Positions 6,679-12,305 of a stretch of 14,687 nt of DNA are shown one piece after another; positions within the stretch are counted from its first letter, which is position 1, and each line of letters starts with the position of its first letter. This DNA comes from an uncultured Muribaculaceae bacterium. Lineage in GTDB: Bacteria; Bacteroidota; Bacteroidia; Bacteroidales; Muribaculaceae. Both the position numbers and the translations under genes were made by a program. The stretch is taken from positions 1 through 14,687 of the forward strand of contig CAJUMR010000050.1 in the NCBI GenBank assembly GCA_910587475.1, read 5' to 3'. The notes under the pieces were generated by a model. It was not told the origin of the DNA. It made no database searches and was given only the letters and a program-made list of their open reading frames with translations.

Positions 6679-7647
6679 ATGCTACATATTATTTTATATG
6701 CGATTGTCCCGATCGTCGTGGTGATGCTTGCCGGCTTCATCTCGGGAAAAAAGGGAATATTTAGCGGAGATGATGCGAAAAAATTCAACAAGGTGGTCCT
6801 TGACTACGCGTTGCCTGCCGCACTGTTTGTGTCGATCGTTCAGGCGAGCCGCGAGGATCTTGCCAAAGATTTGAGACTTACGCTCGTGTCGCTTGTCGGC
6901 ATAATGGGATGTTTCATGTTGGTTTATTTCGTCTTTCGTTATTGTTTTAAAAAGAACACCGGAGCTGATGCCGCCGTGTCGGCGCTGATCAGCGGTTCGC
7001 CGACAATCGGCTTCCTTGGGTTTGCCGTGCTCGAACCGATCTTCGGCACCACTCCTGCAGTGGCTCTTGTCGTTGCGATCGTCGGCATTGTCGTCAATGC
7101 TGTCGGCATCCCTGTCGGGCTGTCGCTGATGAACGCGTCGCTAGAGAAGCAGCAAGCAGGCACAGCCAAGAAGACGAGTGCGTGGCAACCGGTGATCCAC
7201 GCTCTCGAGCAGCCGGTTGCGTGGGGCCCGATTCTCGCCGTGGTGCTCGTCCTCTGCGGAGTGCATTGGCCTGACTGGTTGAGCCCTTCGTTCAACCTTA
7301 TCGCCAAGGCTAACGCATCGCTGGCTGTGTTCTCAGCCGGTATTACACTGTCGGCCATCAAGTTCACGTTCAACTGGCAGGTTGTGCTCGGTTCGATAAT
7401 GAAAATGGTGCTGATGCCGCTTGTGATCCTTGTGCTCGGCATGATCTGGGGCATGGATGCATTCAACCTCAAGATGCTGGTTGTGGCAGCTGCTCTGCCG
7501 CCTGCATTCTCAGGCATCATCATCGCTGATGAATATGACACCTATGTCGCCACGGGCACTTCGTCGCTGACCCTGAGTGTGATCCTCTTTGTCGGGTTCT
7601 GCCCGCTATGGATCTGGCTCACAGACATGGCGCTCAAGATGTTCTAA
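6679..7647 (+). CDS. AEC-family permease, probable oxalate/formate transporter
   Basis: An inner-membrane protein of 322 residues with about ten hydrophobic segments in two blocks (residues 1-160 and about 175-322), joined by a polar linker near 155-170 (a QQAGTAKKTSAWQP run). This is the layout of the auxin efflux carrier (AEC) family. The N-terminus (IVPIVVVMLAGFISGKKGIF, then LDYALPAALF) and the C-terminal ALPPAFSGIIIADEYD are typical. It starts 53 nt after oxc with no terminator between, so it should be the third gene of the operon. E. coli yfdV, also an AEC protein, sits beside frc/oxc in the same way. Uptake of oxalate, export of formate, or exchange of the two is inferred from context; malonate or malate are other AEC substrates. 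Family assignment is firm, substrate is not. Confidence 0.88.
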   Translation: MLHIILYAIVPIVVVMLAGFISGKKGIFSGDDAKKFNKVVLDYALPAALFVSIVQASREDLAKDLRLTLVSLVGIMGCFMLVYFVFRYCFKKNTGADAAVSALISGSPTIGFLGFAVLEPIFGTTPAVALVVAIVGIVVNAVGIPVGLSLMNASLEKQQAGTAKKTSAWQPVIHALEQPVAWGPILAVVLVLCGVHWPDWLSPSFNLIAKANASLAVFSAGITLSAIKFTFNWQVVLGSIMKMVLMPLVILVLGMIWGMDAFNLKMLVVAAALPPAFSGIIIADEYDTYVATGTSSLTLSVILFVGFCPLWIWLTDMALKMF

Positions 7648-7665
7648 ACCGAAATTACTGATATA

Positions 7666-7711
7666 GACAACATAAGCCCGGATGCAATGCTGCGTCCGGG
7701 CTTATGTTGTC
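7666..7711. terminator. Very long perfect hairpin between convergent genes, possible bidirectional terminator
   Basis: GACAACATAAGCCCGGA (7666-7682) pairs without mismatch with TCCGGGCTTATGTTGTC (7695-7711). The inner bases TGCA/TGCG extend the stem to 21 bp (one T-G wobble) around a 4-nt ATGC loop. It lies 18 nt after the permease stop and 40 nt from the end of the convergent esterase gene. Neither side has a clear T-run, so intrinsic termination is uncertain; RNA 3'-end stabilisation is another role. Confidence 0.6.
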
Positions 7712-7751
7712 TCTGCACTGACCAGAGCAGAGCGGGTGGGGGAGGGTGGGG

Positions 7752-8840
7752 TCAGAGTATTGTCTGAAGGTATTCGATCAGCTCGGTGGCTGTCTTGACA
7801 GACTGAGCTCTCGAGGGATGGAAGTCAGCTCCATAGCCGAGCTCGCCTGTGCACGGTGAGAAGTCAAATCTGTAGACGTTCTCGCGACCTTGGGCAACTC
7901 GGTCGAGCGCGCCTTTCATGATGTCGAGATACTCTCCGTTGAGCATCGGACCGTTGAGCACCACGATCTTCGAATTGGGGTGGATGTCGCGCAGATGGTC
8001 GAGAAATTCGTTGTATTTGGCTTCAAACAGATCGACATCAAACATCTCGAGCGAAGTGTCGTTGGTGCCGAGATTGATCGTGATTATGTCGGGATCGAAT
8101 GATGAGTGATCCCATTCGTAATCGGGAGTGTAGAAGAGCGTGCGGTCGTAGAGGTCGGGCATGCGGTTGCCGGGAGTGCCTTCGATCGGACCTCCGTAGC
8201 TGCGGTAAACGCCGATGCCAGATTTGGCTACGACGTTGAAGTCGGCGTCGAGAGCTCTGGCCGTAAGATAGGCATAGCTGAGAGTGTGGTTCTCGTTATC
8301 GTAGCTGAAGTGCACCTGTCCGCTGTCGGCTTCAGTGCCGTAGCCGCAAGTGATGGAGTTGCCGATGAATTCGATCTTCAGATCTGGGCGTTGCGGCGCG
8401 GGAAGCAGCTTGGCATCGGGACCGAAAATTTCGTAGCCGAAGATCGCCGGCTTCTTTTCGTGGCCTTCGATAGCGTAGGTTATTCTGGCCGAGTGTTCGC
8501 CGACAGCGAGCGAATCGGCGAGGATGATCGACGACACGGAGTCGGTGAAATTGATTTTGAAGGCGTCGTTATGGTCAATTTCAACCATGAATTGTCCGCT
8601 GCCGGGCTTTGCCGACATTGAAAGGCCGGTGCCGTTGAAGTTCAGCATGGCAGTTACGCCGGGGTAGTTGAATTCGGCGGTCATTGAGTCAGACCAATGT
8701 ATGCGCCCCATGTAGAGAATGTCGGGGTTCGACGGCTCGACGTTGACGTTGCCTTCGCGGGCACACGATGAAAGAAAGTTGCCGGCAGTTATCGCCGCAA
8801 TGGCGGCGACAACTGTCAGCAATGAGCGTAAACGGTTCAT
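7752..8840 (-). CDS. SGNH-hydrolase lipoprotein, carbohydrate esterase family 2-like
   Basis: A probable secreted esterase that removes acetyl groups from plant or host polysaccharides. The first 26 residues form a lipoprotein signal (MNRLRSLL, hydrophobic run, FLSSC; Cys26 the predicted lipidated residue), placing it in the envelope. Residues 40-145 look like the N-terminal beta-sandwich of CE2 enzymes (ILYMGRIHWSDS at 41-52). The SGNH domain runs from about 155 to 362: Ser162 in IEFIGNSITCGYG is the nucleophile, Asn260 lies in NLGTND, and Asp339/His341 lie in DFHPS. The 362-residue length is normal for CE2. It follows ferritin by 27 nt on the same strand and may share its transcript, with no obvious functional link. 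Substrate (xylan, mannan or other) cannot be read from sequence. Confidence 0.88.
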   Translation of the reverse strand: MNRLRSLLTVVAAIAAITAGNFLSSCAREGNVNVEPSNPDILYMGRIHWSDSMTAEFNYPGVTAMLNFNGTGLSMSAKPGSGQFMVEIDHNDAFKINFTDSVSSIILADSLAVGEHSARITYAIEGHEKKPAIFGYEIFGPDAKLLPAPQRPDLKIEFIGNSITCGYGTEADSGQVHFSYDNENHTLSYAYLTARALDADFNVVAKSGIGVYRSYGGPIEGTPGNRMPDLYDRTLFYTPDYEWDHSSFDPDIITINLGTNDTSLEMFDVDLFEAKYNEFLDHLRDIHPNSKIVVLNGPMLNGEYLDIMKGALDRVAQGRENVYRFDFSPCTGELGYGADFHPSRAQSVKTATELIEYLQTIL

Positions 8841-8867
8841 GATAATGTCGGTGATCGCGTTTGGGGG

Positions 8868-9386
8868 TTATTCCTGGTTGAGAGGAGCCGGAACATTGTA
8901 AACTCTCTGAGCCAGCTCCTGGTCGAGCATGTAGAGGGCGAGACCGTCGCTACCGATCAGTTTGAGGCGGTCGATGAGGTTTTTGGCGGTGTCTTCTTCC
9001 TCAACCTGTTCGGAGATGAACCAGTCGAGTTTGCCTCTTGTAGCGTAGTCGTGTTCGGCTTCGGCGAGAGCATAGAGGTTGTTGATGAGAGCGGTCACTT
9101 TTTCTTCGTGGGCGAGAGTGTCTTCAAATGCAGCGAGAGGCGAAGCCCATTCGGTCGGCACGGCGTCGATCGCTTTGAGCACTACGCGTCCGCCGCGTTG
9201 AACGAGGTAGTTGATGAAGATCTCGGCGTGAGCCTGCTCTTCCTTGAACTGAATGCGGAACCAGTTGGCGATGCCTGAGCGGCCATCGGCTTCAAACTGC
9301 ATGGCCATAGAGAGATAGAGATATGCCGACCAATATTCGGCGTTGATTTGCGCGTTGAGCGCGTCTTCGATTTTTCTGTTGATCAT
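8868..9386 (-). CDS. ftnA: Ferritin (non-haem iron storage)
   Basis: Forms a 24-subunit cytosolic shell that oxidises Fe(II) and stores it as ferric mineral. The product has 172 residues, close to the bacterial ferritin length. All expected ligands sit at E. coli FtnA positions: Glu17, Glu50 and His53 (in KEEQAH), Glu94 and Gln127 for the ferroxidase centre, and Glu49, Glu126, Glu129 and Glu130 for the third iron site. The four-helix pattern is clear (NAQINAEYWSAYLYLSMAMQ; NWFRIQFKEEQAHAEIF; LYALAEAEHDYATRGKLDWF). No bacterioferritin-type haem Met or Dps-type short N-terminus is seen. It has its own promoter 31 nt upstream and is followed by the esterase gene at 27 nt. No Fur-box-like palindrome stands out near that promoter. 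Confidence 0.96.
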   Translation of the reverse strand: MINRKIEDALNAQINAEYWSAYLYLSMAMQFEADGRSGIANWFRIQFKEEQAHAEIFINYLVQRGGRVVLKAIDAVPTEWASPLAAFEDTLAHEEKVTALINNLYALAEAEHDYATRGKLDWFISEQVEEEDTAKNLIDRLKLIGSDGLALYMLDQELAQRVYNVPAPLNQE

Positions 9387-9416
9387 GATGAGTTATATTA
9401 GTTGATTAAATTGATG

Positions 9417-9448
9417 CAAAAGTACGTGATTATTTCGTGAAAAACAAT
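9417..9448 (-). promoter_or_regulatory. Promoter for ferritin
   Basis: On the minus strand TACTTTTG (9424-9417) matches the TAnnTTTG -7 consensus. ATTG (9448-9445), 20 nt upstream, is a one-mismatch -33 element. Transcription would begin just upstream of the ferritin ATG at 9386. It is back to back with the tRNA-Gly promoter. Confidence 0.6.
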
Positions 9449-9465
9449 ATTTGAGAGCTTGAGCA

Positions 9466-9496
9466 GTTGCCATGTTTGAAAAAATCATTACCTTTG
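9466..9496 (+). promoter_or_regulatory. Promoter for tRNA-Gly
   Basis: TACCTTTG at 9489-9496 is a full match to the -7 consensus. GTTG at 9466-9469, 19 nt upstream, is a one-mismatch -33 element. The mature tRNA begins 33 nt after the -7 box, leaving a short 5' leader for RNase P to remove. Confidence 0.7.
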
Positions 9497-9528
9497 CAAT
9501 GTTATTAGTAAAGCCTTTTCAGGATTAT

Positions 9529-9601
9529 GCGGCAGTAGCTCAGTTGGTAGAGCATCAGCTTCCCAAGCTGAGGGTCGCGAGTTCGAGCCTCGTTTGCCGC
9601 T
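9529..9601 (+). tRNA. tRNA-Gly (anticodon CCC)
   Basis: A 73-nt cloverleaf. The acceptor stem GCGGCAG pairs with TTGCCGC (one G-T pair) and T9601 is the discriminator. The D arm is GCTC/GAGC. The anticodon stem TCAGC/GCTGA encloses loop TTCCCAA, so the anticodon is CCC (9562-9564), reading GGG. The T arm is GCGAG-TTCGAGC-CTCGT. CCA is not encoded and must be added after transcription. Confidence 0.95.
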
Positions 9602-9613
9602 CTATAGTTAAAA

Positions 9614-9658
9614 ATGCGGGGGAACACTTTCATCCGGTGTTCCCCCGCATGATTTTTT
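9614..9658. terminator. Bidirectional terminator between tRNA-Gly and the holin-like gene
   Basis: ATGCGGGGGAACAC (9614-9627) pairs perfectly with GTGTTCCCCCGCAT (9637-9650) around a 9-nt loop. Plus-strand transcripts meet T6 at 9653-9658, and minus-strand transcripts meet a T-run opposite 9610-9614. It should end both the tRNA-Gly transcript and the convergent holin-like gene, whose stop codon touches the T-run. Confidence 0.9.
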
Positions 9659-10152
9659 CAGTCGGACGGCGGTTGGTTTTGCTTTTTCACTTCAGAGAGG
9701 TCTATGCCGAGGTGGCGTTCGGTTTTGTCGACGAGGATGCGCTGGGCTATCCTTGCCCATAGGGCGTCGTTGGAAGAGGCTTCGTTTTCGAGTATCGACC
9801 ATAACTGCCAGAAGCAGACGAGTGCGGAAGCAAATTTCAGAATGCTCACTTGGGCGCTGTCGCCGACGATGACGCAGTCGATGCCGTGAGACAGGAGCAG
9901 GAGCACGTAGATTTTAATGAGCGATACGATAGCGTCGCCGAGCCGTCGCGACGACAGTTTTGTGGCTTCGTTTGTCGTAGAACCGGGGTGGCGGCGTTTG
10001 ACCCTGTGGGCGAGCATGCGGGCCGAGATAAGATCGGCGATGACCATCGCCGTGCATAGTGCGCCGTAAGGCACGACCGGCCCGACAAATGCGGCGATGC
10101 CGGCTCCGGCGACGGAGACCGAGGTGCGCAGTTTGATAGATAGTTGAATCAT
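9658..10152 (-). CDS. Phage-holin-family membrane protein
   Basis: A 164-residue protein with two hydrophobic blocks. Residues 10-46 hold a Gly/Ala-rich pair of helices ending in IADLISARMLAHRVKRRH. Residues 74-118 hold a second set (LIKIYVLLLLSHGIDCVIVG, then FASALVCFWQLWSILENEAS). The positively charged loop between them and the (W/L)SILEN motif are typical of holin-family proteins found in Bacteroides phages and chromosomes. The C-terminal third (WARIAQRILVDKTERHLGID) is polar and amphipathic. No lysin, portal, capsid or integrase gene is nearby, so it is either a phage remnant or a domesticated chromosomal protein. The family comes from my recognition of the pattern, not a search. A -7-like box lies 37 nt upstream. 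Confidence 0.7.
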   Translation of the reverse strand: MIQLSIKLRTSVSVAGAGIAAFVGPVVPYGALCTAMVIADLISARMLAHRVKRRHPGSTTNEATKLSSRRLGDAIVSLIKIYVLLLLSHGIDCVIVGDSAQVSILKFASALVCFWQLWSILENEASSNDALWARIAQRILVDKTERHLGIDLSEVKKQNQPPSD

Positions 10153-10189
10153 AGTGTGGAGGGTGTATTACAGTTGATCGTTTGTGGCG

Positions 10190-10197
10190 CAAAGTTA
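10190..10197 (-). promoter_or_regulatory. Candidate -7 box for the holin-like gene
   Basis: On the minus strand TAACTTTG (10197-10190) is a full match to TAnnTTTG, 37 nt before the ATG at 10152. No TTTG-like -33 element sits at the expected distance, so this is weaker than the other promoters. Confidence 0.4.
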
Positions 10198-10332
10198 CAA
10201 ACGGGTTCAATCGGATTGCCTGCATTTTCAGCTTGTTGGCGGTTTTAACATTTCCCCGGATGAAAAAAATCGGAGCAAGCGTGTCACAAAAAGTAGTCGG
10301 AAGTGTCATTATAGTAAACAATCAAGATCATT

Positions 10333-11127
10333 ATGAAAAAGAAATTTCTGTTATCAACAATGTTGAGCCTGTCGATCGTGTGCGGCTCTTGTGTGATGAA
10401 CCGCAATAGCGTGGTGCCGAGCAAGGATATGGTTTCGTATGAAGTCGAGGCTGATGATATCTCTTTTATCAGTGCATCATCGTCGATACAGGTTGTATAC
10501 ACTCAGGGTAGTGAAACAAAAGTGACGGTGGAGTGTCCCGACAATCTGGTCGATCTGTTGAATATCGGTGTGGGCGATGGCCAGCTTGAGGCCGAATTCA
10601 AGCATGGCGTGACGATCGATGGCGATTGTTCGGTCACGGTGTCGGTCGTTTCGCCGTCGCTCAAAGGAGTCGATGTGTCATCGTCGTCGTATTTCGGAAT
10701 AACACAAGGTCTTGTGCAGACCGGCGGCCTCACCATCGACGCTTCGTCGTCGGCCGAGGTCGATATAAAAGGTCTGCAGGCTGCTAAAGTCGAGATCGAT
10801 GCCTCGTCGTCGGCCAGAGTCAGATTGGATGGCCTGTCGGCCGCGACGTTGGAAGCCGATGCGTCGAGTTCCTCGAAGATCGTGGTAGCCGGCATCCGTT
10901 GCGAAGAGGTTGCCGCCGATGCGTCGAGTGCGTCGACAATCCGTCTGAGCGGAGAGGCTTCGCGCGCATCGTTTGATGCGTCGTCGGCTGCGAGCATTGA
11001 AGCCAAAGGGCTTATGGTCGTAAGTCTGAACCATGCAAAGGCGACTTCGGCAGCCAGTATCGAATGTTCGGCTGAATCATGCGGCCAGATCATCGAGGAG
11101 TCGAGCGGCAATGTGAGCTGCCGTTAG
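10333..11127 (+). CDS. DUF2807 (GIN-domain) secreted repeat protein
   Basis: A 264-residue exported protein. MKKKFLLSTMLSLSIVCGSC is a signal sequence. Cys20 may be lipidated, but the -3 position is Cys rather than Leu, so the lipobox is imperfect. Residues about 38-110 begin the DUF2807/GIN fold (FISASSSIQVVYTQG; VTVECPDNLVDLL). Residues about 115-230 hold a Ser/Ala-rich series with DASSSA-like cores roughly every 20-24 residues (DASSSAEVDIKGL, DASSSARVRLDGL, DASSSSKIVVAGI, DASSASTIRLSG, DASSAASIEAKG), consistent with a right-handed beta-solenoid. DUF2807 proteins are common in Bacteroidetes and often of unknown function; a surface or periplasmic role is likely. I found no clear promoter in the 180 nt upstream. 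A terminator-like hairpin follows at 11186. Confidence 0.86.
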   Translation: MKKKFLLSTMLSLSIVCGSCVMNRNSVVPSKDMVSYEVEADDISFISASSSIQVVYTQGSETKVTVECPDNLVDLLNIGVGDGQLEAEFKHGVTIDGDCSVTVSVVSPSLKGVDVSSSSYFGITQGLVQTGGLTIDASSSAEVDIKGLQAAKVEIDASSSARVRLDGLSAATLEADASSSSKIVVAGIRCEEVAADASSASTIRLSGEASRASFDASSAASIEAKGLMVVSLNHAKATSAASIECSAESCGQIIEESSGNVSCR

Positions 11128-11159
11128 CCGCTGTGCCGTCAAAGCGTTGTGTCTTAGAT

Positions 11160-11176
11160 GCGGTTTTTGAAACCGC
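11160..11176 (+). other. Short hairpin after the DUF2807 gene
   Basis: GCGGTTT (11160-11166) pairs with AAACCGC (11170-11176) around a 3-nt loop. No T-run follows. It is the first of two hairpins between the DUF2807 gene and asd and may assist termination or 3'-end stability. Confidence 0.4.
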
Positions 11177-11185
11177 GCCTTATAT

Positions 11186-11215
11186 AATGCGTCATTTTGA
11201 CGCATTATTCGTTTT
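11186..11215 (+). terminator. Probable terminator between the DUF2807 gene and asd
   Basis: AATGCGTCA (11186-11194) pairs perfectly with TGACGCATT (11198-11206) around a TTT loop, followed by ATTCGTTTT. The T-run is short and interrupted, so strength is uncertain. It overlaps the candidate -33 element of the asd promoter. Confidence 0.6.
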
Positions 11216-11230
11216 AATTTATTAATTTTG
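11196..11230 (+). promoter_or_regulatory. Candidate promoter for asd and the antiporter
   Basis: TAATTTTG (11223-11230) is a full match to the -7 consensus. TTTG at 11196-11199 is a -33 match with a slightly long 23-nt spacer. Transcription would begin near 11237. That lies after the ATG at 11228 and supports the ATG at 11276 as the real asd start. Confidence 0.5.
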
Positions 11231-11275
11231 CAGCACCATTACGTAATCATTAACATAAACGAAAGTAATAGAAGA

Positions 11276-12292
11276 ATGAACGTTGCAATTGTCGGTGCAA
11301 GTGGAGCTGTCGGCCAAGAATTTCTGAAAGTGCTCGAACAGCAGAATTTTCCCGTCGATGAATTGAGACTTTTCGGCTCGGCTCGCAGCGCAGGCCGCAG
11401 TTATTCATTTAAGGGAAAGGATTATATCGTTGAAGAGCTTTGCGATAACGATGCGTTCAAGACGATTGATGTGGCATTCGTATCGGCCGGCGGCGACACG
11501 TCGAAACGCTATGCCGACACGATCACCCGCTATGGAGCGGTGATGATCGACAATTCGAGTGCATTCCGCATGGACGACGATGTGCCTCTGGTAGTACCGG
11601 AAGTCAATGGCGACGATGCGCTCACGGCGCCGCGCCGAATAATAGCCAATCCTAACTGCACGACGATCCAGATGGTCGTGGCGCTTGCTCCGATCGACCG
11701 TCTGTCGCGTATCAAGCGGGTGCATGTGGCGACATATCAGGCTGCAAGTGGTGCGGGAGCGTCGGCGATGGCCGAGCTCGAAGAGCAGTCGCGGGCCATT
11801 TCGGAGGGCCGTCAGCCAGTGGTCGAAAAGTTTGCCTATCAGCTGGCCTACAATGTCATTCCCCATATCGACGTGTTCCAGGACAATGATTATACCAAGG
11901 AGGAAATGAAGATGTTCTTCGAGACTCGCAAGATAATGCACTCTCCTGAGATCGAGGTCAGCGCAACGTGTGTCAGAGTGCCCGTCCTCCGCGCCCACAG
12001 TGAGGCCATATGGGTCGAAACCGAAGAACCGGTGACAGTCGATGCGGCCCGCAATGCGTTTGCTTCCGCTCCGGGAGTGGTGCTGATCGACAATCCGCAG
12101 CAAAAGCAGTATCCGATGCCTCTGTTCGCGGCCGACTGCGATCCGGTCTATGTCGGCAGGGTGCGCCGCGACATCTCGAATGACCGCGGTCTTACGTTCT
12201 GGACAGTCAGTGATCAGATACGCAAGGGTGCTGCCCTGAACGCCGTGCAGATCGCGCAGCACATGTTTGCCAAGGGTTATTTCAACCGCTGA
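11276..12292 (+). CDS. asd: Aspartate-semialdehyde dehydrogenase
   Basis: Reduces aspartyl-4-phosphate to aspartate semialdehyde with NADPH, the branch-point step to lysine/diaminopimelate, threonine and methionine. From the ATG at 11276 the product has 338 residues and opens directly with the Rossmann loop, NVAIVGASGAVGQE. An in-frame ATG at 11228 would add 16 residues unlike the family and lies upstream of the expected transcription start. The catalytic Cys128 is in IANPNCTTIQ. SAGGDTSKRYA (70-80) and SGAGASAMAELEEQ follow the family pattern. The late RVPVLRAHSEAIWVE carries the catalytic His region. The CPA2 antiporter gene begins 13 nt after its stop, so the two are probably co-transcribed. 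Confidence 0.95.
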   Translation: MNVAIVGASGAVGQEFLKVLEQQNFPVDELRLFGSARSAGRSYSFKGKDYIVEELCDNDAFKTIDVAFVSAGGDTSKRYADTITRYGAVMIDNSSAFRMDDDVPLVVPEVNGDDALTAPRRIIANPNCTTIQMVVALAPIDRLSRIKRVHVATYQAASGAGASAMAELEEQSRAISEGRQPVVEKFAYQLAYNVIPHIDVFQDNDYTKEEMKMFFETRKIMHSPEIEVSATCVRVPVLRAHSEAIWVETEEPVTVDAARNAFASAPGVVLIDNPQQKQYPMPLFAADCDPVYVGRVRRDISNDRGLTFWTVSDQIRKGAALNAVQIAQHMFAKGYFNR

Positions 12293-12305
12293 ATTAAGAG
12301 AATCG

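Noticed and set aside
9472..9762. 96-codon open frame across tRNA-Gly
   Set aside because: It runs through a clear tRNA and a terminator hairpin, so it cannot be a normal coding gene.
11228..11275. Upstream ATG as the start of asd
   Set aside because: It would put 16 unrelated residues before the Rossmann loop and lies upstream of the start expected from the TAATTTTG box.
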